In this document: piece by piece, positions 20,164-29,056 of the stretch | Position numbering within the stretch: the first letter of the stretch is position 1 | Layout: each line of letters opens with the position of its first letter | From: Sphingobium amiense | GTDB taxonomy: Bacteria > Pseudomonadota > Alphaproteobacteria > Sphingomonadales > Sphingomonadaceae | Direction of reading: 5' to 3' | Assembly (NCBI RefSeq): GCF_003967075.1 | Contig: NZ_AP018664.1 | Span: 1,426,001-1,490,000 of the forward strand | DNA length: 64,000 nt | Translations under genes and position numbers: made by a program | The notes under the pieces: model-generated | What the model was told of the DNA's origin: nothing | What the model saw: the letters and a program-made list of their open reading frames with translations, nothing else | Database searches by the model: none

Positions 20164-20232
20164 CCGTTCGTTTCGAGCGACGTCGGGAAACCCTGGCGTG
20201 AGACCCGTTTCTCGACAAGCTCGAAACGAACG
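20164..20232. repeat. Palindromic intergenic repeat (TTTCGAGC type)
   Basis: CCGTTCGTTTCGAGC at the left end is mirrored by GCTCGAAACGAACGG at the right end, giving a 15-base inverted repeat around a 39-base centre that also contains TCTCGACAA. The unit lies between glyA and nrdR and could form a long hairpin in the transcript. It resembles the unit at 48936-49030. Confidence 0.75.
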
Positions 20233-20245
20233 GCTCTCTTCGACC

Positions 20246-21547
20246 TCAGTAGATCGGGAAGCGCGCGGTCAGCGCCAGCACCTTCTCGCGCACATGCGCT
20301 TCGACCTGGCCGTCGCCTTCGTCGCCGTTGCGCTTGAGCCCTTCCACCACTTCGGCGATCAGGCGGCCGATCTCGCGGAACTCCTCCTCGCCGAAACCGC
20401 GCGTCGTGCCCGCAGGCGTGCCGAGGCGAACGCCCGAGGTGACGAAGGGGCTGGCCGTGTCGAACGGCACATTATTCTTGTTGCAGGTGATATAGGCGCG
20501 GTCGAGCGCCTTTTCCGCCGCCTTGCCGGTCGTGCTCTTGGGCCGCAGGTCAACCAGCATCAGGTGATTGTCCGTGCCGCCCGACACGATGGAAAGACCG
20601 GCATCCGCCAGGGTCGCCGCCAGCGCGCGCGCGTTGGCGACGATCTGATGGGCATAGGCCTTGAACTCGGGCGCCAGCGCTTCCTTGAAGGCGACGGCCT
20701 TCGCCGCGATGATGTGCATCAACGGTCCGCCCTGAAGGCCGGGGAAGATCGCGCTGTTGAGCTTCTTGGCGATCGCTTCGTCGTTGGACAGGATGATGCC
20801 CGAGCGGGGGCCGCGCAGCGACTTGTGCGTGGTGGTCGTTGTGACATGCGCGTGCGGCACCGGCGAGGGGTGCGCACCGCCCGCGACGAGGCCGGAGAAA
20901 TGCGACATATCGGCGAGCAGGTAGGCGCCCACCTCGTCCGCGATTTCGCGGAAGCGCTGGAAATCCCATACGCGCGAATAGGCGGTGCCGCCGCAGATGA
21001 TGAGCTTGGGCCTGCTCTCCCGCGCGATGCGGGCGACTTCGTCCATGTCGATCAGGTGGTCGTCCTCACGCACACCATAGGCGACCGGGTTGAACCACTT
21101 GCCGCTCATATTGACCGGCGACCCGTGCGTCAGGTGTCCGCCCGACGAGAGGTCGAGGCCCATGAAGGTGTCGCCGGGCTGGAGCAGCGCCAGGAACACC
21201 GCCTGATTCATCTGGCTGCCGCTATTGGGCTGGACGTTGGCGAAGTTGGCGCCGAACAGGGTCTTGGCGCGCTCGATGGCCAGCGTTTCGACCACATCGG
21301 CATATTCGCAGCCGCCATAATAGCGCTTGCCCGGATAACCTTCGGCATATTTGTTGGTGAATATGGAGCCTGCCGCTTCCAGCACTGCCTTGGAAGCGAT
21401 GTTTTCGGACGCGATCAGTTCGATCTTGTCCTGCTGGCGCTTGAGTTCCTTGCCGATCGCGTCGAAGATTTCCGGGTCCGCGCTGGCGAGATTTTCGCTG
21501 AAGAAGCCGTCCTGACGGATGGCGGGCGAGAGAGTGTCGGTGCTCAT
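20246..21547 (-). CDS. glyA: Serine hydroxymethyltransferase
   Basis: GlyA interconverts serine and glycine while charging tetrahydrofolate with a one-carbon unit. The 433-residue product has the PLP-binding lysine K242 in [13 protein letters not shown], and the early motif [15 protein letters not shown]. Length is normal. It follows rpiB after 12 bases, so both are in one transcript. I see no glycine riboswitch upstream; the space is too short. Confidence 0.98.
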   Translation of the reverse strand: MSTDTLSPAIRQDGFFSENLASADPEIFDAIGKELKRQQDKIELIASENIASKAVLEAAGSIFTNKYAEGYPGKRYYGGCEYADVVETLAIERAKTLFGANFANVQPNSGSQMNQAVFLALLQPGDTFMGLDLSSGGHLTHGSPVNMSGKWFNPVAYGVREDDHLIDMDEVARIARESRPKLIICGGTAYSRVWDFQRFREIADEVGAYLLADMSHFSGLVAGGAHPSPVPHAHVTTTTTHKSLRGPRSGIILSNDEAIAKKLNSAIFPGLQGGPLMHIIAAKAVAFKEALAPEFKAYAHQIVANARALAATLADAGLSIVSGGTDNHLMLVDLRPKSTTGKAAEKALDRAYITCNKNNVPFDTASPFVTSGVRLGTPAGTTRGFGEEEFREIGRLIAEVVEGLKRNGDEGDGQVEAHVREKVLALTARFPIY

Positions 21548-21559
21548 CGAAATGTCCTT

Positions 21560-21997
21560 TCAGAGCGCGGGATGAGAGAGCTTGTCGACGCGCGGGCCGT
21601 GGCGGCCGCCGCCGAAATCGGTGGTCAGGAAAGTAGTGACGCAGGCTTTCGCCATGTCGATGCCGGTCAGGCGCGCGCCCATGGCGATCACGTTCGCGTC
21701 ATTATGCTCGCGCGAGAGCGCGGCGGAAAGCGGTTCGCCGACCAGGGCGCAGCGGCAGGCGGGATTGCGATTAACCGCGATGGAAATGCCGATGCCCGAT
21801 CCGCACAGAGCGATGCCCCGCTCCGCCGCGCCCGAAGCGACCGCTGTCGCCAGCTTGTAACCATAATCGGGATAATCGACGCGGTCGGCGGTTTCCGGTC
21901 CCAGATCGTCGACCTCATGCCCCTCGCCGCGCAGCCACGCCGCGAGTTCGGCCTTCAGGTCGACGGCGGCATGGTCGGAAGCAATGGCGATGCGCAT
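21560..21997 (-). CDS. rpiB: Ribose-5-phosphate isomerase B
   Basis: RpiB interconverts ribulose-5-phosphate and ribose-5-phosphate in the pentose phosphate pathway. The 145-residue product shows the family landmarks SDHAAVDLK at residues 7-15 and the catalytic C65 in LCGSGIGIS. It is the first gene of the rpiB-glyA-nrdR-trmJ operon, with the promoter in the stretch before 22165. Confidence 0.95.
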   Translation of the reverse strand: MRIAIASDHAAVDLKAELAAWLRGEGHEVDDLGPETADRVDYPDYGYKLATAVASGAAERGIALCGSGIGISIAVNRNPACRCALVGEPLSAALSREHNDANVIAMGARLTGIDMAKACVTTFLTTDFGGGRHGPRVDKLSHPAL

Positions 21998-22164
21998 GGA
22001 TACCTCGCGACAGGTGATTCGGGGTGCTCGGCGCCTATCTAGTGTCGCGGCGCGCTTTTGGCCACGATGTCTTGCGCGGGATGCGTAAAGCAGCGCTTGC
22101 CGCGCCGAAGACTGCGCCTGGCCCCTTGGCCTTCCCGCTGCAATCGCGCATAGGGGCGGCCATC

Positions 22165-22359
22165 ATGAGCGACATCATCCTGTCCATATTGATGCTGGCG
22201 GGCGTCATCCTGACGGGCGGCGGCGTCTACGCCATCGTCAGGCGCAAGGACCGCAAGCGCGGCGTGCTGATGATCGTGGCGGGCCTTGTCATGTTCGGCA
22301 ATGTCGCGATCAGCGCCGTGCCGGGGCGCGACCTGCCGGTGCTGGAGGAACGCCCTTAA
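22165..22359 (+). CDS. Small two-helix membrane protein
   Basis: The 64-residue product has two hydrophobic helices (about residues 4-22 and 34-53) separated by a basic loop, RRKDRKRG. I do not recognise a named family. The ATG at 22165 is chosen because the hydrophobic protein starts there; the open frame continues upstream to 22024 but reads as non-coding. Its stop overlaps the stop of the equally small membrane protein on the other strand. Confidence 0.65.
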   Translation: MSDIILSILMLAGVILTGGGVYAIVRRKDRKRGVLMIVAGLVMFGNVAISAVPGRDLPVLEERP

Positions 22360-22502
22360 AGCACGTCGCCGAACATGAACCAGATGAGGGCAAGCCAGGC
22401 GACAAGCCCTACGGCGCCGAGGATCACGCCCGACCGGGCGCGGATCGCGGACCAGAGGCCACCCTGTTCGTCTTCGGCTTCGGCATCATGCTGCATCCCC
22501 AT
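22356..22502 (-). CDS. Small single-helix membrane protein
   Basis: A 48-residue frame starts at the ATG at 22502 (a second ATG lies two codons in) and ends at a TAA overlapping the previous gene's stop. It has an acidic start (DAEAEDEQGG), then WSAIRARSG and one hydrophobic helix of about 20 residues ending IWFMFGDVL. The charge pattern and a membrane helix without interrupting charges suggest a real tail-anchored-like protein. It lies 26 bases from otsA's stop, upstream on the same strand order. Function unknown. Confidence 0.55.
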   Translation of the reverse strand: MGMQHDAEAEDEQGGLWSAIRARSGVILGAVGLVAWLALIWFMFGDVL

Positions 22503-22527
22503 CGCCTAGCGGCAGCGGAGGGCAGGT

Positions 22528-23931
22528 TCAACCGGCGGTTGTTTCGACTTCCGCCGCGGCCGCCGGACCGGAAGCGGCGAGGCGGCTCGTAAAGGCTTCG
22601 CGCCACCAGCCGATGTCCTGCTGTTCCACGCTGTCCATCATCGCGCGCCAGCGCCGCCTGCGCTCATCGAGCGGCATGGCCAGCGCGCGCAGGATCGCAT
22701 CGGACATCTCCTCCGGGCTGTAGGGATTGATGAGCAGCGCGTCGCGAAGCTGCATCGCTGCCCCTGCGAAGCGCGACAGGATGAGGACGCCGGGATCATC
22801 GGCATCCTGCGCCGCGACATATTCCTTGGCGACGAGGTTCATTCCGTCGCGCAGCGGCGTGACCAGCCCGATCCGCGCCGCGCGGTAAATGCCCGCCAGC
22901 TCGTCGCGCGGATAGCCCTGATTGACGTAACGGATCGGCGTCCAGTCCACGTCGCTATATTCGCCGTTGATCCGCCCCGCCAGCGAATCGAGCGTCGCAC
23001 GGATCTGCTGATAGCTTTCCACGTCCCCGCGCGAGGGCGGCGCGATCTGCGTCAGCACGATCCTGCGATGATGTTCGGGATGGTCCTTGAGGAAGCGCGC
23101 ATAACCGCCGAAACGCTCCTCCAGCCCCTTGCTGTAATCGAGCCGGTCGACCCCGACGATCAGCGGGCGGTCCTGAAGCGAGGCGCGGACCTTGTCGAAC
23201 ATCGACCGGGCGGTCTCGCTGGCGGCGGCATCCTTGAAGTCCTGCGCATTGATGCCGATGGGGCAGGCGACGGCCTGAATCGTGCGGTCGCCGACCGTCA
23301 CATAATCGCCGTCCACCGTGCCGCCCATTTCCCGCTCGACATAATGGCGGAAGGATTCGAGCCACTCTTCGGTGTGAAATCCCACCACGTCATAGGCAAA
23401 CAGCGTGCTGACAAGCCTGCTGTGATGGGGCAGCGAGACGAGCAGACGCGTGGGAGGCCATGGGATGTGGAGAAAGAAGCCCATCCGGTTCTTCAGACCC
23501 CGGTCGCGGAGCATCTGGCCAAGCGGGATCAGGTGATAATCGTGAATCCAGATGATGTCGTCCGGTTCGATCAACGGGCTGGCGGTTTCGGCGAAGCGTT
23601 TGTTGACGCGGTTATATCCGCCTTCGAAATCGCGGGCATATTCGGCAAGGTCGATGCGGAAGTGGAAAAGCGGCCAGAGCGTCTTGTTCGCATAGCCGTT
23701 ATAATATTCGTCCACATCCTGTTCTTCGAGGTCGATGGTCGCCGTCTTGACGCCCTGATCCTCCGAAAAGGCGATGTGTCCGGTGAAGCTGTCGGTGGTT
23801 TCCCCCGACCAGCCGAACCACATGCCCCGGCTTTCCCGCAACGCCTGCGCCAGCGCGACCGCAAGTCCGCCCTGATTGCCGGTGCTGTTGGGCCTGCTCA
23901 CCCGGTTGGATATCACGATCAGGCGGCTCAT
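22528..23931 (-). CDS. otsA: Trehalose-6-phosphate synthase
   Basis: OtsA transfers glucose from UDP-glucose to glucose-6-phosphate to form trehalose-6-phosphate. The 467-residue GT20 protein starts MSRLIVISNRVSRPN and has WIHDYHLIPLGQMLR, the donor-binding VDRLDYSKGLEERF and LRDGMNLVAKEYVAAQ. The ATG overlaps the stop of the GH15 gene. It is the last gene in the otsB-GH15-otsA cluster, which probably makes trehalose as an osmoprotectant. Confidence 0.96.
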   Translation of the reverse strand: MSRLIVISNRVSRPNSTGNQGGLAVALAQALRESRGMWFGWSGETTDSFTGHIAFSEDQGVKTATIDLEEQDVDEYYNGYANKTLWPLFHFRIDLAEYARDFEGGYNRVNKRFAETASPLIEPDDIIWIHDYHLIPLGQMLRDRGLKNRMGFFLHIPWPPTRLLVSLPHHSRLVSTLFAYDVVGFHTEEWLESFRHYVEREMGGTVDGDYVTVGDRTIQAVACPIGINAQDFKDAAASETARSMFDKVRASLQDRPLIVGVDRLDYSKGLEERFGGYARFLKDHPEHHRRIVLTQIAPPSRGDVESYQQIRATLDSLAGRINGEYSDVDWTPIRYVNQGYPRDELAGIYRAARIGLVTPLRDGMNLVAKEYVAAQDADDPGVLILSRFAGAAMQLRDALLINPYSPEEMSDAILRALAMPLDERRRRWRAMMDSVEQQDIGWWREAFTSRLAASGPAAAAEVETTAG

Positions 23932-25652
23932 CGCATTACGCTCCACGGCTTGCTCAGCAGGACGGCGCAGTTGATGATGCCGACGAGGGAATAGGTTTGC
24001 GGATAATTGCCCCAAAGCTCGCCGCTCTGGGGGTCGATATCTTCGGACAGAAGCCCGGCGGCGGTGCGGCGGGACAGCATCTCTTCGAACAGGGCGCGCG
24101 CTTCCTCCGTGCGCCCGGTGCGGTGGAGCGCCTCGATCAGCCAGAATGTGCAGACGTTGAACGCCGTCACAGGCTCGCCGAAATCGTCGGGCGTGCTGTA
24201 GCGGAGCATGTCGTTGCCGCGCCGCAGGTCCGCCTCCAGCGCAGCGAGCGTCCCGACGAACATCGGATCGTCGGCGGCAAGAAAGCGCAGGTCGAGCAAC
24301 TGGAGCAGCGATGCGTCGCGCGCGTCATCCTCGAAATTGGCGGAAATCGCGCGGCTGTCCTCCCGCCACGCCATGTCGAGGATGCGCGCCTTCATCGTGT
24401 CGGCGCGGTTCTGCCAGTGGGCCGCCCGCAGGTCGAGGCCGAGCGCGGCGGCGGCATGGGCCAGCCGGTCGCACGCCGCCCAGCACATCACCGCGCTGTA
24501 GCTGTGCACATGCGCGCGGGTGCGCAGTTCCCACAGGCCAGCGTCGGGCTGGTCATAGACCTGCCACGCCCGTTCGCCGACCGCCTCCAGCGATTCGAAG
24601 TCGGCATGGCCCGCCATGCGGAGCAGACGGCGGTCGATGAAGCCCTGAACCGACGACAGCACGATCTGGCCATAGGCATCGTGCTGGATCTGGCTGTAGG
24701 CGGCATTCCCGACGCGAACCGGTCCCATGCCGCGATAGCCGGGCAGGCTTTCCGCCTCCCACTCCGTCAGCGTCGCATTGCCGCGCACGTCGTAAAGCGG
24801 CTGGATATGCCCGCCCTTCGCGCCATCGACGATATTGCGCAGATAGACGAGATAGGTTTCCAGCACATCGAGCGCGCCGAGCCGGTTAAGCGCCTCCACC
24901 GTATAATAGGCGTCGCGCACCCAGCAGTAGCGATAGTCCCAGTTACGCCCGCTGTCGGCATGTTCGGGGATGGAGGTGGTGAGCGCCGCGACGATGGCGC
25001 CGGTCTCCTCATGCTGGCAGAGTTTCAGGGTGATGGCGGAACGGATCACCGCCTCCTGCCACTCCGCCGGAATGGCGAGACCGCGCACCCAGAGCTGCCA
25101 TTCGTTCACCGTGTCGTCGAACATCCGCTCGATCGCCGGGCGCAGCGCGTCGGAGAAGCCCTCGTCCGGCCCCATGAAGAAATGCATGTCCTGCTCCAGC
25201 CGGAACCAGCTTTCCTGACTGATGAGGCCGATGGGCGCGTTGGTCGACACGCGCATCGCCATGTAGGACAGCACCATGCGGATATGGTTGGAGCCATAGC
25301 TGATCGGCACATGGTCCGCATTCCAGCTTGTCGAGGGGCGCAGCTTCACGCGAATACGCGGAGAACCGGACACCGGGCGGACGATGCGGATGAACGCGAC
25401 CGGCCGGTACATGCGCCCCTTATGCCGGTGGCGGGGGCAGAAATCGACGATGTCTATTGCATTGCCCTGTGCGTCGGACTGGCGCGTGACGAGGATCGGG
25501 GTGTTGCGGATATAATGCTGCTCGACCGCGACGCAGTTTTCCAGCTCGATGGCCCAGAAGCCACGGGACTGGCCATCGTCCCAGTCCTTGTCGTCGAGCA
25601 GCGCGGAAAAGACCGGATCGCCGTCCACACGGGGGACGCAGGCCCAGACCAT
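23928..25652 (-). CDS. Glycoside hydrolase family 15 protein (start uncertain)
   Basis: GH15 enzymes are glucoamylases or trehalases. The product has the (alpha/alpha)6 core with HADSGRNWDYRYCWVRDAYYTVEAL, including an acid residue in RDA, and a C-terminal GELWGNYPQTYSLVGIIN block. The ATG at 25652 gives 574 residues but cuts off the conserved N-terminal piece: in the same frame upstream the translation reads LDLWPIGNCQASALIDRAGR, which is typical of the family. No in-frame ATG, GTG or TTG exists between 25652 and the TGA at 25836-25838; homology suggests the true start is an ATC near 25769. It lies between otsB and otsA, so a role in trehalose turnover is plausible. Confidence 0.85.
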   Translation of the reverse strand: MVWACVPRVDGDPVFSALLDDKDWDDGQSRGFWAIELENCVAVEQHYIRNTPILVTRQSDAQGNAIDIVDFCPRHRHKGRMYRPVAFIRIVRPVSGSPRIRVKLRPSTSWNADHVPISYGSNHIRMVLSYMAMRVSTNAPIGLISQESWFRLEQDMHFFMGPDEGFSDALRPAIERMFDDTVNEWQLWVRGLAIPAEWQEAVIRSAITLKLCQHEETGAIVAALTTSIPEHADSGRNWDYRYCWVRDAYYTVEALNRLGALDVLETYLVYLRNIVDGAKGGHIQPLYDVRGNATLTEWEAESLPGYRGMGPVRVGNAAYSQIQHDAYGQIVLSSVQGFIDRRLLRMAGHADFESLEAVGERAWQVYDQPDAGLWELRTRAHVHSYSAVMCWAACDRLAHAAAALGLDLRAAHWQNRADTMKARILDMAWREDSRAISANFEDDARDASLLQLLDLRFLAADDPMFVGTLAALEADLRRGNDMLRYSTPDDFGEPVTAFNVCTFWLIEALHRTGRTEEARALFEEMLSRRTAAGLLSEDIDPQSGELWGNYPQTYSLVGIINCAVLLSKPWSVMR

Positions 25653-25810
25653 CCGCCCGGCCCGGTCGATAAGCGCGGAGGCCTGGCAGTTGCCGATCGG
25701 CCAGAGGTCGAGGGTGCGGGCGGCGTCGGCCAGCGGCCCAGCGGGCGAAGTGTCGGAACGATTGCTGATCGGTTTGCCCCCATGGTGCGTTATCCAAGCG
25801 GATAGGCCGC

Positions 25811-26578
25811 CTATCGGACCAGCCGGGCAGCCTCCTCACCTAGATAATGCCTGACGGCATCAACCTGTTCCAAGGAAAAGCGCGCCGCCGTCTCGCGCGC
25901 CGGACCGACCAGCACGCCATGGCCGCCCAGCTCGGCAGCAGCGTCGAAGCCTTCCTCATCGGTCACATCGTCGCCGAAGAAGACCGGAGCGACCCCGGCG
26001 AAGGGCGCGCGCTGCATCAGGCGGCGCACCGCGCTGCCCTTGTCCGCGCCGCCCGGCCGGACTTCGAACAGCATCTTGCCCCGCTGGACCATCAGGCCAT
26101 TTTCGGCGGCAAGCGCCATCGCCAGCGCTTCGGCGTCGTCGGCAAACCGGGGCGCGCCGCGATAATGCAGCCCCACGCTGATCGACTTGCGTTCCACCAA
26201 CATGCCGGGCCGTCTGGCGGCGAAGGCGTTGAAGGCCGCTTCGATGCTGTCGATGGCGGCCAGCCGGTGCGGCGCTTCGACCGCTGCGCCCGGCTCCGCA
26301 AATTCAAGCCCATGCGTTCCGGCGAGGATGAAGTCGCCCAGACCCATGGCGCGCAACGTGGCGACCGACCGTCCGCTGACGATGGCCAGGCGACCGTCCA
26401 GCCCCGCGCGCAGCGCATGCAGCACCCGCAGCAGATCGGCATCCGCCGCGACATCGTCGGGATTATCGACGATGGGCACCAGCGTCCCGTCGAAGTCGAG
26501 GAACAGCGCCGCTCCCGCCAGCAGCGACGGCGGAGGAGGGGGGAGGGCGATTTTGGAAGACGGCAGAGGCGGAGTCAC
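25811..26578 (-). CDS. otsB: Trehalose-6-phosphate phosphatase
   Basis: OtsB dephosphorylates trehalose-6-phosphate to trehalose. The 255-residue HAD protein shows the nucleophile motif LFLDFDGTLVPI, then VSGRS and the acidic motif FFGDDVTDEEGF. The N terminus carries a Pro-rich lead before the domain, so the real start may be a few codons further in. It is the first gene of the cluster, divergent from parC across about 130 bases. Confidence 0.95.
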   Translation of the reverse strand: MTPPLPSSKIALPPPPPSLLAGAALFLDFDGTLVPIVDNPDDVAADADLLRVLHALRAGLDGRLAIVSGRSVATLRAMGLGDFILAGTHGLEFAEPGAAVEAPHRLAAIDSIEAAFNAFAARRPGMLVERKSISVGLHYRGAPRFADDAEALAMALAAENGLMVQRGKMLFEVRPGGADKGSAVRRLMQRAPFAGVAPVFFGDDVTDEEGFDAAAELGGHGVLVGPARETAARFSLEQVDAVRHYLGEEAARLVR

Positions 26579-26708
26579 GCGGGCAAGGTGGCGTTCCTCC
26601 GCGATTTGGCAAGTCCTGTTCTGGCCCGACGCGCAATTTCCACGCGGGTGAGCCGCGCAAAAATCGAAACCGTTTCCGTTTCGTCCCGCCTTTGCTATCC
26701 GATACGCG

Positions 26709-28997
26709 ATGAGTGACTTTCGCGACCCGTTCGACGCTATCAGGGATCATCCTTTCGACGAAGCGCTGTCGCAGCGTTATCTCGTCTATGCGCTCTCGAC
26801 GATCACGGCCCGATCCCTGCCGGACCTGCGCGACGGGCTGAAGCCGGTGCATCGCCGCCTGCTCTGGGCGATGCGTCTGCTGCGGATGGAGCCGGGCGGT
26901 GCGAACCCTGACGTGCTGGTCGCCAATCCCGCGCGCAACACCACCGCCTACAAGAAATGCGCGCGCGTGGTGGGCGACGTGATCGGCAAATATCACCCCC
27001 ATGGCGACGCTTCCGTCTATGACGCCATGGTGCGTCTGGCGCAGGATTTTTCGCTGCGCACGCCGCTGGTCGACGGGCAGGGCAATTTCGGCAATATCGA
27101 CGGCGATAACGCGGCGGCCATGCGCTATACCGAAGCGCGGCTGACGCAGGCGGCGGCCGACCTGATGGCGGGGCTGGACGAAGGAACGGTCGATTTCCGC
27201 CCGACCTATAATGGCGAGGATGAGGAGCCGGAGGTGTTTCCCGGCCTCTTCCCGAATCTGCTCGCCAATGGCGCCACCGGCATCGCGGTCGGCATGGCGA
27301 CCAGCATCCCGCCGCACAATGTTGCCGAACTGATCGACGCCGCCAACCTGCTGATCGAAGACCCCGATACCGATCATGCCGCGCTGATGCAGGTGGTGCG
27401 CGGCCCGGACTTCCCCACCGGCGGCGTGCTGGTGGACAGCGCCGCGATCATCTCGGAAGCCTATACCACCGGCCGCGGCGCATTCCGCACGCGCGCGCGC
27501 TGGCACAAGGAGGATGGCGGGCGCGGCACATGGGTCGCGGTCATCACGGAAATTCCCTATCAGGTCCAGAAATCCAAGCTGATCGAACAGATCGCCGCGC
27601 TCATCAACGACCGGAAACTGCCGATCCTGGCGGACGTGCGCGATGAGAGCGACACCCAAATCCGCATCGTCATAGAGCCGCGCGCGCGCACCGTGGACGA
27701 ACAGGTGCTGATGGACAGCCTGTTCCGCCTGACCGATCTTGAAACCCGGTTCCCCCTCAATCTCAACGTACTCGACGCCACACACACGCCGCGCGTGCTG
27801 GGGCTGAAGCCGCTGCTGATCGAATGGCTCAGGCATCAGATCGACGTTCTGGTGCGGCGCGCGCAGCATCGCCTCGCCAAGATCGCCGATCGGCTCGAAC
27901 TGCTCGACGGCTATATCATCGCCTATCTGAACCTCGACCGCGTGATCGAGATCATCCGCACAGAGGATGAACCGAAACAGGTGATGATGGCCGAATTCTC
28001 CCTGACCGACCGGCAGGCCGAAGCGATCCTCAACATGCGGCTGCGCTCCCTGCGCAAGCTGGAGGAAATGGAGCTGCGGCGCGAACATACTGAACTGCTC
28101 AGGGAAAAGGACGAGCTGGAGAAGCTGGTCGAAAGCCCGGCGCGGCAGCGGACCCGGCTGAAAAAGGATCTCGCCGCTCTCCGCAAGCGCTACGGCCCGG
28201 AAACCGACATGGGCCGCCGCCGCACCCTGGTGGAGGAAGCCGCGCCCGCCCGCGAAATTCCGCTGGAGGCGATGATCGAGCGCGAGCCGATCACTGTCAT
28301 CCTGTCCGAACGCGGCTGGATCAGGGCGATGAGCGGCCATCGCGACCTGTCCGCCGCCGATACGCTGAAGTTCAAGGAAGGCGACGGGCCTCAGTTCGCC
28401 TTCCACGCCTACACGACGGACAAGCTGCTGATGGCGACATCGAGCGGACGGGTCTACACGCTGGCGTCGGACAAGCTGCCGGGCGGGCGCGGCTTCGGCG
28501 ACCCCGTGCGGTCGCTGGTCGACATGGACAATGAAGGCGCCATCGTCGCGCTGCTGCCAGCCCGGACCGGCGGCGAGCTGCTGCTCGCCTCCTCGGACGG
28601 ACGCGGCTTCATCGCGGCGGCAGGCGACCTCATGGCCGAAACCCGCAAGGGCAAGCAGGTTGTCAACGTCCGCACCGGCGCAAAGCTCGCGGTGATCCGG
28701 CCGGTTCCGGCGGAAGCGGACAGCGTCGCTGTCATCGGCGAGAATCGCAAGCTGCTCGTCTTCTCGCTCACCGAAATGCCGCGCATGGCGCGCGGGCAGG
28801 GGGTGCAGATGCAGCGCTACCGGGACGGCGGCCTGTCCGACGCGGTGGCGTTCCGTCTGAGCGACGGGCTGAGCTGGGCCATGGGCGGCGATACGGGGCG
28901 GACCCGCACGGAAAGCGACATGCTGCCGTGGAAAGTCGCACGCGGCGCGGCGGGGCGCATGCCCCCGACAGGCTTCCCCCGCGACAATAAATTCTGA
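26709..28997 (+). CDS. parC: DNA topoisomerase IV subunit A
   Basis: ParC is the DNA cleavage subunit of topoisomerase IV, which separates replicated chromosomes together with ParE. The 762-residue product has the catalytic Y140 in [10 protein letters not shown], the [13 protein letters not shown] segment (quinolone region, A101 and D105) and a shortened beta-propeller C-terminal domain. A101 occupies the place of the usual Ser80 of E. coli ParC. Length is typical of alphaproteobacterial ParC, and no GyrA-box characteristic of GyrA was found. Confidence 0.96.
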   Translation: MSDFRDPFDAIRDHPFDEALSQRYLVYALSTITARSLPDLRDGLKPVHRRLLWAMRLLRMEPGGANPDVLVANPARNTTAYKKCARVVGDVIGKYHPHGDASVYDAMVRLAQDFSLRTPLVDGQGNFGNIDGDNAAAMRYTEARLTQAAADLMAGLDEGTVDFRPTYNGEDEEPEVFPGLFPNLLANGATGIAVGMATSIPPHNVAELIDAANLLIEDPDTDHAALMQVVRGPDFPTGGVLVDSAAIISEAYTTGRGAFRTRARWHKEDGGRGTWVAVITEIPYQVQKSKLIEQIAALINDRKLPILADVRDESDTQIRIVIEPRARTVDEQVLMDSLFRLTDLETRFPLNLNVLDATHTPRVLGLKPLLIEWLRHQIDVLVRRAQHRLAKIADRLELLDGYIIAYLNLDRVIEIIRTEDEPKQVMMAEFSLTDRQAEAILNMRLRSLRKLEEMELRREHTELLREKDELEKLVESPARQRTRLKKDLAALRKRYGPETDMGRRRTLVEEAAPAREIPLEAMIEREPITVILSERGWIRAMSGHRDLSAADTLKFKEGDGPQFAFHAYTTDKLLMATSSGRVYTLASDKLPGGRGFGDPVRSLVDMDNEGAIVALLPARTGGELLLASSDGRGFIAAAGDLMAETRKGKQVVNVRTGAKLAVIRPVPAEADSVAVIGENRKLLVFSLTEMPRMARGQGVQMQRYRDGGLSDAVAFRLSDGLSWAMGGDTGRTRTESDMLPWKVARGAAGRMPPTGFPRDNKF

Positions 28998-29056
28998 CGA
29001 AATCAGAAGCGCATAGCGTTTCCCGAAAATTTACTTCTTGGCGGTAGAGCGGGTGC

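Noticed and set aside
26463..28406. 647-residue minus-strand frame opposite parC
   Set aside because: Complement of parC, His/Gln/Arg-rich and without a domain.
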